A stretch of DNA of 64,000 bases, taken from positions 1 to 64,000 of the forward strand of contig CAWAYH010000012.1 in the NCBI GenBank assembly GCA_963786195.1, written 5' to 3'. Shown here piece after piece: positions 9,716 to 19,314 of this stretch. This DNA is from CAWAYH01 sp963786195. GTDB taxonomy: Bacteria; Acidobacteriota; Vicinamibacteria; Vicinamibacterales; 2-12-FULL-66-21. The notes under the pieces are model-generated. The model worked only from the letters and a program-made list of their open reading frames with translations. It was not told the DNA's origin and did no database searches. How positions within the stretch are numbered: the stretch's first letter is position 1; the number at the start of each line of letters is the position of its first letter. The translations under genes and the position numbers were made by a program.

Positions 9716-10261
9716 TCAGTGCTGCAGTCGCCGGCGGATGTTGCGGTGTCTCGCGCGGCGAGCCAGCAACGCGGAACCGATCGTCATGAGCGCAAGAGTG
9801 CCCGGCTCAGGGATCGCTGCTGTGCCCGGATCGAACTGAAGGACGGTGAACGTATCCGGATCCGTCAGGAGGCCGCCGAGCGTGACGACCTCGCCGGCAA
9901 ACGTGAACGAGACCTCCGTGAGAGCGTCGAAAGGTGGCGTCGGGAGGAAATCCGCGAAGATTGCGATCTGATCGATGTCGAACCCGGCGCCGGGCGGGCT
10001 CAGGTCCAGCCAGGACATGTTGCCGGTCGGCAACGTCAGCACCCCGTCGAAGAACGTGGGGCCGGGATCTGGCCCGTCCCAGATGTTCGACAGGGTAAAT
10101 TGCGTCAGCTCGCAGAACGGGTCATCGGGCGTCGCCTCGCAGCCCGGGGCCTGGAGCGCGTTCCATCGAAACTCCGCGACGTTGATCGGATCGGCGGAGG
10201 CCGTGCCGGCTCCAGCGAGGGCAAGACCCGCCACGATTACCAATCTGTATAGCACCCGCAT
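9716..10261 (-). CDS. PEP-CTERM sorting-domain protein
   Basis: The product has 181 residues. It starts with a signal peptide (MRVLYRLVIVAGLALAGAG, then TASA as the likely cleavage site) and ends with the PEP-CTERM tripartite signal: IPEPGTLALMTIGSALLARR, i.e. the PEP motif, a hydrophobic stretch and an Arg-rich tail. Such proteins are exported, processed at the C-terminus by an exosortase and often released into extracellular matrix. I chose the ATG at 10261 because GGAGG lies six bases upstream; a longer open frame to 10285 lacks such a site. No exosortase gene is in this window. The middle region (a Cys pair in PGCEATPDDPFCE, acidic, beta-rich) is not one I recognise. Confidence 0.85.
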   Translation of the reverse strand: MRVLYRLVIVAGLALAGAGTASADPINVAEFRWNALQAPGCEATPDDPFCELTQFTLSNIWDGPDPGPTFFDGVLTLPTGNMSWLDLSPPGAGFDIDQIAIFADFLPTPPFDALTEVSFTFAGEVVTLGGLLTDPDTFTVLQFDPGTAAIPEPGTLALMTIGSALLARRARHRNIRRRLQH

Positions 10262-10481
10262 GTCGTTCCTCCAAGTTTCCGCCACGGGAGACTTTCCTCA
10301 CCCGCACGGGAGCATTCGGCGCACGTCCGCACGGTAGACGTCACCGCGCGAGCGCAGGGACCCACCACATCGTGGCGCAGAGACTGCGCGAGCAGGCTCA
10401 CCGGAGGGTCCGTGGTCCCGTAAGCACCTGACGCAATATCCAGACCAGCGGTGTGCCAGGAAAAAGAGCGCCGCACGTCAG

Positions 10482-10497
10482 CACCCGCACACGGGTG
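10482..10497. repeat. Short inverted repeat upstream of the ECF sigma gene
   Basis: CACCCG and CGGGTG flank a four-base loop 32 bases before the ECF start. It lies in the 267-bp region between the divergent PEP-CTERM and ECF genes and just upstream of a possible -10 (TAAAAT, 10503-10508). It could be an operator or a small hairpin. Beyond two CACGGGAG copies near 10284 and 10304 I see nothing else there. Confidence 0.3.
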
Positions 10498-10528
10498 TGA
10501 GCTAAAATCCGCTCCATTACCGCCACAT

Positions 10529-11083
10529 ATGAGTGACGTCACGTCGCTCCTGGATCAGTGGAACGATGGCGATCCGGAAGCCCTCAAGCGGCTGCTGGCG
10601 CTGCTGTACCCGGAGCTGAAGCGGCTCGCTGACGATCTGCTGCGGCACGAGCGGTCCGATCACACGCTCCAGCCGACGGCGCTCGTCCACGAGGCGTACA
10701 TCCGTTTGATCGGGCTTCGCGAGATGCGGCTCGAGAGCCGCCGGCACTTCTACGGTGCAGCGGCGATGGCGATGCGGCGAATTCTCGTCGATCACGCGCG
10801 GCAGCGTCGCGCGCAGAAGCGGGGCGGTCCGGATCTGGCGCGCGCGCCGATAGACGAGGCCCTGAACGCGGCGGTCGATCTCCGGATCGATTTCGAACGG
10901 CTGGACGAAGCGCTGGAGCAGCTGACAGCGTTCGCGCCCGACAAAGCCCGGATCGTGGAGCTGCGGTACTTCACCGGGCTGTCGATCCAGGACACGGCGG
11001 AACTGCTCGATCTCGCGCCGGCGACCGTCAAGCGGCACTGGGCGTTCGCGCGAGCCTGGCTTCACCGCGCGCTCACTGAATGA
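10529..11083 (+). CDS. ECF-type RNA polymerase sigma factor (Sig-70_X6-like)
   Basis: This is a 184-residue sigma-70 family regulator. Region 2 includes LQPTALVHEAYIRLIGL and the following Arg/His-rich helix (AMAMRRILVDHARQRRAQKR). Region 4 is a helix-turn-helix, LSIQDTAELLDLAPATVKRH. This pattern matches the ECF subgroup common in Acidobacteria and Planctomycetes, which is usually paired with Ser/Thr kinases rather than classic anti-sigma factors. I start it at the ATG at 10529 (MSDVTSLL); the frame extends 26 codons upstream without sigma-like sequence. The stop overlaps the kinase start (ATGA at 11080), so the two are translationally coupled. No anti-sigma factor is next to it. Confidence 0.9.
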   Translation: MSDVTSLLDQWNDGDPEALKRLLALLYPELKRLADDLLRHERSDHTLQPTALVHEAYIRLIGLREMRLESRRHFYGAAAMAMRRILVDHARQRRAQKRGGPDLARAPIDEALNAAVDLRIDFERLDEALEQLTAFAPDKARIVELRYFTGLSIQDTAELLDLAPATVKRHWAFARAWLHRALTE

Positions 11084-13653
11084 ACGACTCACATCCGTCC
11101 ACCGGCGCACGTGGCTTGACGGCGGCCGAACTGGCCGACGTCGAGGCGATCTTCGCCGAAGCCTCGGACCTGGCGACGGACATGCGCCCGGGACTCCTCG
11201 ACTCGCGCTGCAATGGACGCGCGCGCGTGCGGGCGGAAGTCGAGGCCTTGCTGCGCTCGCACGACGAGGCGGGCGGGTTTCTCGATGGTCCCGCGGCGGG
11301 CGCACTCCAGGACGCGGGCGACGATGGGGAACTGGTGAACCGGCTTCAGGTGGGTTCATCGATCGGTCCGTACAGGCTCGTCGAAAAAATCGGGGAAGGC
11401 GGGATGGCGGAGGTCTTTCTTGCCGACCGCGCCGACGGCCTGTTCACGCATCGCGCGGCCGTGAAGGTCACGCGCGCGTCGGGCTACGCCGGCGAAGCGG
11501 CGCGGCGATTCCCGGCCGAACGGCAGATCCTTGCGTCGCTGCAGCATCCACATGTCGTGACGCTGCTCGACGGCGGCACGACCGTCGACGGCCAGGCGTA
11601 CCTCGTGATGGAGCACGTCGACGGCGTGCCGATCACGACGTACTGCAGCCAGCGCGATCTGAAGCTCGACGGCCGTCTCCGCCTGCTGCGTGAGGTGTGT
11701 TCCGCGGTCCAGTACGCCCACCAGCGCGGGATCGTGCATCGCGATCTCAAGCCCGCCAACATCCTCGTGACGTCGGAAGGCATTCCCAAGGTGCTCGACT
11801 TCGGCGTGGCGAAGCTGCTCGAGGGTCCGGTCGCGGCACCGGGGACCGTGACCTCGCTGATGCCCGGGCCGCTGACGCCGAACTACGCGAGCCCGGAACA
11901 GCTGCGCGGTCTCCCGGTGACGACGGCCTGCGACGTGTATGCGCTCGGCGTGCTCGCCTACGAAGTCATTACCGGGCGGCGCCCGTACGAGACGACGGGA
12001 AAAACGCTGGACGAGGTACTGGATCTCGTGCTGCACACCCAGCCCGCGCGGCCGAGCACCACGGCCGCGAACGGTCCCGACGTCAGCCAGGTCGATCGTG
12101 CTGCCACGCGCCGCGCGCTCAAGGGCGATCTCGACGCGATCGTGCTCAGGGCGATGAGCAAGGAGCCGGAGCGCCGGTACCGATCGGCGGGGGAGTTGGC
12201 CGACGACATCGATCGCTTCCTTTCCGGCAAGCCGGTCGTGGCCCGCGAGCCATCGATGGGTTACGTGCTGCGGCGGATGGCAGGTCGCAACAAGGCGGCC
12301 GTGACCGTCGCGCTGGCGTCGCTGGTGGCGATTGTCGGCGCGCTCGGCGTCGCGCTCTGGCAACGCCACGTGGCCTTGGACGCCCAAAGGCGCGCCGAGC
12401 AGCGGTTCTCTGAGGTCCGGAAGCTCGCCAACGCCATCATCTTCAAGATTCATGACGAGGTCGCGCCGCTCCCTGGCTCGACGCCGGTGCGCCAGATGAT
12501 CGTCAACGAGGCGCTGGCCTATCTCGAGCGCCTCAGCGCCGAATCGGCGGGAGACGAATCCCTGCAGTGGGAGCTCGCCGGGGCCTACCGCCAGATCGGC
12601 GCCATCCTCGGCGATCCAGGGCGCGCGAACCTGGGCGACCGCAAGGGCGCACTCCAACAGGCAGAGCGGGCCCGCAGCCTGATGCTGCCGCTCGCGAATC
12701 GCCCGAGCCCCGATCCGAAGGTGTTGATATCCCTGGTGAACTCCGAGCGCCTCCTGGCGTCTCTATATGGGACAAGCGGTCAACGAGAACGGGCGAAAGA
12801 GTTCGCGCAGTCGGCTCTTTTCCATGCGGAACAAGTCAATCGCATAGCACCACAATACCCTTTGGCCGGCGACGTGCTCGCCAAGACTGCGTTCAGCGTC
12901 GCGATGACGATGCATCCCGGCGAGTCGTCGATTCCGTACTGGCAGCGAGCTCGCGAGCTGATGGAGCGCGAGCTCGCCGGCAAGCCAGACGATCCCGAGC
13001 GCCAGCGCAACGTCGCGCTGGTCGAGAAATATCTCGGTGGCGCCCTGGACGGCCTGGGGCGTGACGAGGAAGCCGAGGGTCACTACCGACGGGCTCTCGA
13101 GATCGACGAAAAGCGTCTAGCGGCCGCCCCAAACAACCAGACGGCGCAGTTCGACGTGGCGATCGACATCGCCAATGTGGCGTCCATGGCCGACCTTCAC
13201 GGCCGACTCGATGAAGCCTACGCGCTCTTTGCGAGGAGCCTCCAGCTCCGCGAACAGTTGCGTGCGGCAGATCCGCGCGACCGGCTGGCCGTCGGTCGCG
13301 CGGGATATGCGCGCCGCCGGTTGTCGATCCTGGCCCTAAAACTGAAAAGACCCGCCGAGGCGCTCGCGCATGCGCGCGCCGCGGTCGCGATCCAGGAAAA
13401 ACTTGTGGCTCAGACCGGCGATCTGACGACGAAACTCGATGTGGGCGAGGCTTTCCACGCACTGGCTCGGGCCGAAACCGCTCTTGGTCACGTCCGCGAG
13501 GGATGTGCGGCCTACCGGAAGTCGAATAACCTCTTCGTGACCGTGCGTCAGAGCAATCAGAGCTACAACCCAAGGCGCGATACCAAGCAGTACGAAGACA
13601 GCGCCGCGGAAGCTGTTCGCGCGTGCGACGCGCGCGAGACGCACGGCCGATGA
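11080..13653 (+). CDS. Transmembrane Ser/Thr protein kinase with C-terminal TPR domain (PknB-like)
   Basis: The 857-residue protein has a helical N-terminal segment (1-95), a Hanks-type kinase domain (about 98-385), one membrane helix (about 407-427) and a TPR-like sensor region to the end. Kinase motifs are complete: glycine loop GEGGMA (105-110), catalytic Lys in AVKV (129), HRDLKPAN (220-227), DFG (240-242) and SPE (271-273). TPR-like helix pairs are visible, e.g. EEAEGHYRRALEIDEKRLAA. It overlaps the ECF sigma gene by four bases. Kinases in such pairs are thought to phosphorylate or otherwise gate the sigma factor; that role is inferred here from context. The orientation predicts a cytoplasmic kinase and an extracytoplasmic TPR sensor. 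Confidence 0.92.
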   Translation: MNDSHPSTGARGLTAAELADVEAIFAEASDLATDMRPGLLDSRCNGRARVRAEVEALLRSHDEAGGFLDGPAAGALQDAGDDGELVNRLQVGSSIGPYRLVEKIGEGGMAEVFLADRADGLFTHRAAVKVTRASGYAGEAARRFPAERQILASLQHPHVVTLLDGGTTVDGQAYLVMEHVDGVPITTYCSQRDLKLDGRLRLLREVCSAVQYAHQRGIVHRDLKPANILVTSEGIPKVLDFGVAKLLEGPVAAPGTVTSLMPGPLTPNYASPEQLRGLPVTTACDVYALGVLAYEVITGRRPYETTGKTLDEVLDLVLHTQPARPSTTAANGPDVSQVDRAATRRALKGDLDAIVLRAMSKEPERRYRSAGELADDIDRFLSGKPVVAREPSMGYVLRRMAGRNKAAVTVALASLVAIVGALGVALWQRHVALDAQRRAEQRFSEVRKLANAIIFKIHDEVAPLPGSTPVRQMIVNEALAYLERLSAESAGDESLQWELAGAYRQIGAILGDPGRANLGDRKGALQQAERARSLMLPLANRPSPDPKVLISLVNSERLLASLYGTSGQRERAKEFAQSALFHAEQVNRIAPQYPLAGDVLAKTAFSVAMTMHPGESSIPYWQRARELMERELAGKPDDPERQRNVALVEKYLGGALDGLGRDEEAEGHYRRALEIDEKRLAAAPNNQTAQFDVAIDIANVASMADLHGRLDEAYALFARSLQLREQLRAADPRDRLAVGRAGYARRRLSILALKLKRPAEALAHARAAVAIQEKLVAQTGDLTTKLDVGEAFHALARAETALGHVREGCAAYRKSNNLFVTVRQSNQSYNPRRDTKQYEDSAAEAVRACDARETHGR

Positions 13654-13656
13654 CGC

Positions 13657-14844
<1,188 letters not shown>

Positions 14845-14859
14845 GATCTATGAATACCG

Positions 14860-15128
14860 CTACAAACGAAGGCTTCGAACCGAGTCTGCGCCCAGCAGAT
14901 CCTGGAGCCGCCTGAGGACAAGGGGCGCCGCGCGCCGGATCTCCTGTATCCAGCGCTCGTCGGACGACCGGACCGCCAGTACCCGTCCTTCAGATCGACC
15001 GTCGTCGCGCGCGCCAGCGCGGGGCCGACGACGAGCTGCCATGCGAAGGCCGTCTTCTCTTTAGACGCCGGTTGACGGCGCAGGATTTCCGCCAGCACCC
15101 CCGGTGAGACGCGCTGTATCGGCTGCAC
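14860..15128 (-). CDS. DciA-like (DUF721) protein, frame-disrupted
   Basis: The N-terminal part reads VSPGVLAEILRRQPASKEKT, then AFAWQLVVGPALARATTVDL. The rest continues in another frame as VLAVRSSDERWIQEIRRAAP, ending LQDLLGADSVRSLRL. Together they give the DUF721 fold of DciA, a predicted helicase operator/loader that acts with DnaB at replication origins, here as a short single-domain form. A missing base in the GACGGGTACTGG run near 14985 explains the break. The start is uncertain: GTG at 15128 leaves 54 bases before the divergent maf, while GTG at 15179 would leave only three. Likely an assembly indel, but true loss is possible. Confidence 0.6.
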
Positions 15129-15170
15129 CCTCGCCTGTCCCTCGTCGCTTTTTCCGTTGTCCCTTTCCGA

Positions 15171-15176
15171 TACTAT
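15171..15176 (+). promoter_or_regulatory. Possible -10 box (TACTAT) giving a leaderless maf transcript
   Basis: TACTAT ends six bases before the maf ATG, so transcription would begin at or next to the start codon. The same geometry is seen at aroA, dapF and the DUF4398 gene. I see no convincing -35 element. The call rests on position and motif only. Confidence 0.4.
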
Positions 15177-15182
15177 CACCCG

Positions 15183-15746
15183 ATGCGCCTGATCCTGGCG
15201 TCGGCGTCCAAGCGCCGCGCGGAGCTGCTGACGGCCGCGGGGTTCGATTTCGACGTCGTGCCTGCCGACATCGACGAAACCGCGCGCCCCTTCGAATCAC
15301 CCGTGGAATACGTGGCGCGAATCGCCCGAGACAAGGCCGTGCGCGTGTCGACGACTCACCCGAACGCCGTGGTCCTGGCCGCGGACACGGCCGTCGCGAC
15401 CGAAGAGCGGCTCATGGGGAAGCCCCTGGACGCCGGCGACGCGGAATCAATGCTGAGGTCGCTGTCAGGACGTGTGCATTATGTGCACACCGCGGTCCTG
15501 CTGCGGACGCGAGAGCGTGACATGGCGGACGTGGTGACGACGCGTGTCAGATTCCAGCCGTTGTCGGATGGCGAAATCGCCTGGTACATCGCGACCGGTG
15601 AGCCCTACGACAAGGCCGGTGCCTACGCGATCCAGGGACGTGCGGCGCGCTTCGTCGACTGGATCGACGGATCGTGGTCGAATGTCGTCGGGTTGCCGAT
15701 CTCGACCGTATATCGCATGCTGAAAACCGTGGAAGAACGGGTTTGA
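15183..15746 (+). CDS. Maf family nucleoside triphosphate pyrophosphatase
   Basis: The 187-residue protein has the Maf signature at its N-terminus (LILASASKRRAELLTAAG) and the catalytic Asp segment VVLAADTAVA. The FES..YVARIARDKA helix and the AGAYAIQGRAA loop are also typical. Maf proteins hydrolyse non-canonical or methylated NTPs to NMP and pyrophosphate; the dTTP/UTP subfamily has a Q-G-R-A loop like the one here. It reads divergently from the DciA-like gene. Start chosen at the ATG at 15183, since the family begins almost exactly there. Confidence 0.92.
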   Translation: MRLILASASKRRAELLTAAGFDFDVVPADIDETARPFESPVEYVARIARDKAVRVSTTHPNAVVLAADTAVATEERLMGKPLDAGDAESMLRSLSGRVHYVHTAVLLRTRERDMADVVTTRVRFQPLSDGEIAWYIATGEPYDKAGAYAIQGRAARFVDWIDGSWSNVVGLPISTVYRMLKTVEERV

Positions 15747-15800
15747 CCGCGCCGGTCCGCAACTGTATTCTGAGGCCTGCTGTCGCCAGGTCGGATTGCC

Positions 15801-16217
15801 ATGAAAGCCAAAACCATCAAGATCGCCGCGACTATCGCCGTCCTCGTGTTTGCGCTGTCCGGGCTGATGTACACGACCCTCAGCGAAGGCACCGAGTACT
15901 ACAAGCACGTTGACGAGGTCATGACCGACCCGGCGGCATGGCACGACAAGCGTCTACAGCTCCATGGCTTCGTCGTGGAGAAATCGATCTTCAGGAAGCC
16001 TGACACACTCGAATACATCTTCGACGTGCAGAGCAAAGGGAAGGTCGTGTCCGCTCGCTACACGGGTGTGGTCCCTGACACGTTCAAGGACGGCTCGGAA
16101 GTGGTGCTGAAGGGGCGACTCGGCCCGCACGGGTTCAACGTGGATCCCAACGGCGTGATGGCGAAGTGCCCGTCCAAGAACGAAGCGAGCCAGACACCTG
16201 GCGCGCGGGGTACCTAG
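15801..16217 (+). CDS. ccmE: Cytochrome c maturation protein CcmE, Cys-type variant
   Basis: The 138-residue heme chaperone has one N-terminal membrane anchor (residues about 7-26) and the OB-fold core (RLQLHGFVVEKSI...FDVQSKGKVVSARYTG). It holds heme in the periplasm for CcmF/H. In most CcmE proteins heme is bound by a His in HxxxY. Here the equivalent segment is GVMAKCPSKNE, i.e. Cys replaces His, as in the known CxxxY group, but the Tyr position is Asn (codon AAC). It is the first gene of the ccm cluster and is followed 12 bases later by ccmF. Confidence 0.9.
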   Translation: MKAKTIKIAATIAVLVFALSGLMYTTLSEGTEYYKHVDEVMTDPAAWHDKRLQLHGFVVEKSIFRKPDTLEYIFDVQSKGKVVSARYTGVVPDTFKDGSEVVLKGRLGPHGFNVDPNGVMAKCPSKNEASQTPGARGT

Positions 16218-16229
16218 CGAGGATTTCCC

Positions 16230-18695
16230 ATGCCTGCCCTCGGCACGTTCGTCCTCCTCACCGCTTTCGTTACCTGCGCATACGCGATAGCAGCATCCGT
16301 GGCCGGCGCGCGCCGCCGATCGCGGCGTCTGGTCGAGAGCGGCGTCGGCGCCTTCTATTTCCTCGCCGCGCTGATGACGGTCGCGTCGGCCATCCTGGTG
16401 CACGCGTTCGTCACCGGCAACTACAGCATCAAGTACGTCCAGCGCTATTCCGACGCGGCGTTGCCACTGGCGTACAAGGTCGCGTCCTACTGGGGCGGCC
16501 TCGACGGCTCGATCATGTTCTGGGTGTTCCTGCTCAGCGTGTTCGGCGCCGTCGCGATCCACGTGAACAAGGATCGCCACCGCGAGCTGATTCCCTACGT
16601 CGTCGCGGTGATTGCGGCCACGGAGATGTTCTTCATCTTCCTGATGGTCATCCACAAGAATCCGTTCTCGACGTTTCTGACGACCCCCCCCGTCGACGGC
16701 CGCGGCCTGAATCCGCTGCTTCAGAACTTCTACATGGCGATCCACCCGCCATCGCTCTATGTCGGCCTGGTCGCGATGACGATTCCGTACGCGTTCGGCA
16801 TCGCCGCGCTCGTCACGGGTTATCTGGACGACGCGTGGCTGCGCGCCGTGCGCCGCTGGACGATGCTCGGCTGGCTGTTCCTCTCGCTGGGCCTCACGCT
16901 CGGGATGTTGTGGGCGTACGAAGAGCTCGGCTGGGGCGGCTACTGGATGTGGGACCCGGTCGAAAACGCCGCGCTGCTGCCGTGGTTCACGGCCACCGCA
17001 TTTCTGCATTCGGTGATGGTGCAGGAGCGCCGCGGGATGCTGAAGGTCTGGAACGTGACGCTCGTCATCCTGACGTTCTTCCTGACGATCTTCGGCACGT
17101 TCATGACGCGCTCGGGCGTCGTCCAGTCGGTCCACGCGTTTGGCGAGGATCCCGAGCTGGCCCTCATGTTCACGGTCTTCATGGTGGCGATCGTCGTCTT
17201 CAGCTTCGGCATGGTCATCTACCGGCTGCCGTTGCTCCGGTCGCGCCACGAGCTGGACTCCTGGGTGTCGCGCGAGGCGGCGTTCCTGGCCAACAACTGG
17301 ATCCTCCTGTTTTCGGCATTCTTCGTCCTGTTCGCGACGATGTTCCCGACGCTGGCCGAGGCGGTCACCGGCGAGCGGCTGACGGTTGCGGCGCCATTCT
17401 TCAACAAATGGATGCTGCCGATCGGCCTGATGCTGCTGACGCTCACCGGAATCGGCCCGCTGCTCGCCTGGCGCAAATCGACGTCGTCTAATCTCGTCTA
17501 CCAGTTGAAATGGCCGGTGCTCGCGTTCGTCGTCACGGCGATTGCGCTCTACGCGGCGGGCGTGCGTATCTGGAGCTCGGGCCTCTGCTTCGCCTTGTGC
17601 GCGCTCGTGATCACGACCATCACTCAGGAGTTCGTGCGTGGCGCGCAGGTCAGGCAGGGCGCGACAGGCACCGATATCCTCACGGCGTTCGTCGGACTCG
17701 TCGCGCGATCGAAGCGCCGCTACGGCGGCTACATCGTGCACGTCGGGATCGTCCTGATATTCCTCGGCTTCGCCGGCGAAGGTTTCAAGCAGGACGAGCA
17801 GGTCCTGCTGAAGCCGGGGCAGGAGACGACCGTCGGGCACTTCACGATCCGTCACGACGCGCTTCGCGTCACCAGCGACATCCAGAAGCAGATGATCACG
17901 GGGCACGTCTCGGTTCTCGAGGACGGTAAGCCCATCGGGTCGATGCGGCCGGCGAAGTGGTTCTACGCCAGCAAGGAAGAGGAGCCGACCACCGAGGTCG
18001 CGATTCGGCGAGCCATCGGCGAGGACTTGTACATCGTCCTCGCGGGCTACGACGTCGCGAACCAGACGGCAACCTACGCCATCACGATCAACCCGCTCGT
18101 CAACTGGATCTGGTTCGGCTTCGGCGTTCTGGCCCTGGGAACGATGATCGCGCTGCTGCCGGAGAGTGCCGTTGCGTTCGCCACGGCGCGGATTCCGGCC
18201 GGCGCTGCCACGACCTCCGTGATCCTGATCGCACTACTGATTCCGGCGCCGCTTCACGCGCAGCATGTCGAGAGCGCGCAGTCCGTGCCGGTCGTGCCGC
18301 GGACCGCGGTCGAGCGCGAGGTGCAGCGGGAGCTGATCTGCATGTGCCGCGGGTGCGGCCGCAAGCGGGTCAACGAGTGCCCGTGTTCGCAGGCCGCCCA
18401 GATGCGCGAGGAGATCGCCGGGCTCGTGCACCAGGGAAAGAACAAGGAGGAGATCCTGCAGTTCTACGTCGCGAAGTACGGGAGCCAGGAACCGCTGGCG
18501 TCGCCGATCGACAAGGGCTTCAATCGGCTGGCCTGGCTGTTTCCGTACCTGCTGGGCGCGTCCGGCGCCATCGCCATGACGCTCGTGGCCGTGCGCTGGT
18601 CGAAGCGTGAGACGCAGGCGGTCACGCCGCAGGTTGCTCCCGACGACCCCGCGCTCCAGGCGAGACTCGACGATGAGCTCCGCGACCTCGATTGA
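16230..18695 (+). CDS. ccmF: CcmF-CcmH fusion, cytochrome c heme lyase
   Basis: This 821-residue protein joins two maturation factors. Residues 1-about 650 are the polytopic CcmF heme lyase, with the tryptophan-rich heme-handling motif WGGYWMWDPVENA at about 235-247 and conserved His residues in loops. After a second hydrophobic segment (about 650-665) comes a CcmH-like thiol domain with CMCRGCGRKRVNECPCSQA (about 704-722) and a final membrane helix (about 768-788). CcmH reduces the apocytochrome CxxCH site; here the Cys pattern (five Cys in 15 residues) is denser than the classical LRCxxC. The start is the ATG at 16230 with GAGGA eight bases upstream. It overlaps the next gene by 23 bases. 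No CcmG thioredoxin is in the cluster. Confidence 0.93.
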   Translation: MPALGTFVLLTAFVTCAYAIAASVAGARRRSRRLVESGVGAFYFLAALMTVASAILVHAFVTGNYSIKYVQRYSDAALPLAYKVASYWGGLDGSIMFWVFLLSVFGAVAIHVNKDRHRELIPYVVAVIAATEMFFIFLMVIHKNPFSTFLTTPPVDGRGLNPLLQNFYMAIHPPSLYVGLVAMTIPYAFGIAALVTGYLDDAWLRAVRRWTMLGWLFLSLGLTLGMLWAYEELGWGGYWMWDPVENAALLPWFTATAFLHSVMVQERRGMLKVWNVTLVILTFFLTIFGTFMTRSGVVQSVHAFGEDPELALMFTVFMVAIVVFSFGMVIYRLPLLRSRHELDSWVSREAAFLANNWILLFSAFFVLFATMFPTLAEAVTGERLTVAAPFFNKWMLPIGLMLLTLTGIGPLLAWRKSTSSNLVYQLKWPVLAFVVTAIALYAAGVRIWSSGLCFALCALVITTITQEFVRGAQVRQGATGTDILTAFVGLVARSKRRYGGYIVHVGIVLIFLGFAGEGFKQDEQVLLKPGQETTVGHFTIRHDALRVTSDIQKQMITGHVSVLEDGKPIGSMRPAKWFYASKEEEPTTEVAIRRAIGEDLYIVLAGYDVANQTATYAITINPLVNWIWFGFGVLALGTMIALLPESAVAFATARIPAGAATTSVILIALLIPAPLHAQHVESAQSVPVVPRTAVEREVQRELICMCRGCGRKRVNECPCSQAAQMREEIAGLVHQGKNKEEILQFYVAKYGSQEPLASPIDKGFNRLAWLFPYLLGASGAIAMTLVAVRWSKRETQAVTPQVAPDDPALQARLDDELRDLD

Positions 18696-19314
18696 AAAGA
18701 CCGGTCGTGAACTGGCGACCGGCCGCGCCTTGAAGGACCAGGCCGCCAGTGACGATGCGGGCTTCCGCGCCTCGCATTTCTTCGTCCTGGCGTCGTTGAT
18801 TGCCGCGACCTTCGCCGTCATCCTGTCCCGCCAGTCGTCGCCAGCGCATCTGATCCTGATCAGCCTGACGATCGGCGCTGCCGGGCTCGCGGCCGCCGGG
18901 TTCTATCGCATGCTGGCGCCGCTCGTAAGCGACGACGCCGCGGTATCTTCACAGCCGCTGTCGGAGCGCGCCCGTGCGTCGTTCGAGCGCGAAAAGACGC
19001 TGGTGCTGCGATCCCTGAAGGATCTCGAGTTCGACCGCGCGATGGGGAAGGTCTCGCAGAAAGACTTCGACGAGATGGTGGCGCGGTTGCGCGCGCGGGC
19101 GATCTCGCTGATGAAGCAGCTCGACGAAGGGAGCCTCGGCTACCGGGCCATCATCGAGCGCGAGGTCAATGCGCGGCTGGCCCAGCCCCAGGCCGAACCG
19201 TCTCAGGCGTCCCCCGTCCCGCCGCTGACGGCGCCGACCATCCGCCAGTGCGCGTGCGGGGTCGAAAACGATTCCGACGCCGTGTTCTGCAAGCGCTGCG
19301 GCACGAAGCTATGA
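18673..19314 (+). CDS. CcmI-like membrane protein with C-terminal zinc ribbon
   Basis: The product (213 residues) has two predicted membrane helices (about 35-52 and 58-83), a charged helix and a terminal zinc ribbon (C193, C195, C206, C209; motif CACG...FCKRCGTKL). The segment LRSLKDLEFDRAMGKVSQKD, then FDEMVARLR, resembles the short helical hairpin after the membrane part of CcmI, which presents apocytochrome. Given its place between ccmF-H and ccmA, I infer a CcmI-type accessory role, but the zinc ribbon is not part of classical CcmI. The start at 18673 lies inside the end of ccmF; the longer frame from 18607 is Arg-rich and not protein-like. Confidence 0.7.
   Translation: MSSATSIEKTGRELATGRALKDQAASDDAGFRASHFFVLASLIAATFAVILSRQSSPAHLILISLTIGAAGLAAAGFYRMLAPLVSDDAAVSSQPLSERARASFEREKTLVLRSLKDLEFDRAMGKVSQKDFDEMVARLRARAISLMKQLDEGSLGYRAIIEREVNARLAQPQAEPSQASPVPPLTAPTIRQCACGVENDSDAVFCKRCGTKL

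Noticed and set aside
15954..17906. 650-codon open frame antisense to ccmE/ccmF
   Set aside because: It is rich in Arg, His, Glu and Asp, has no recognisable motif, and lies opposite well-supported genes. GC-rich third positions create such frames.
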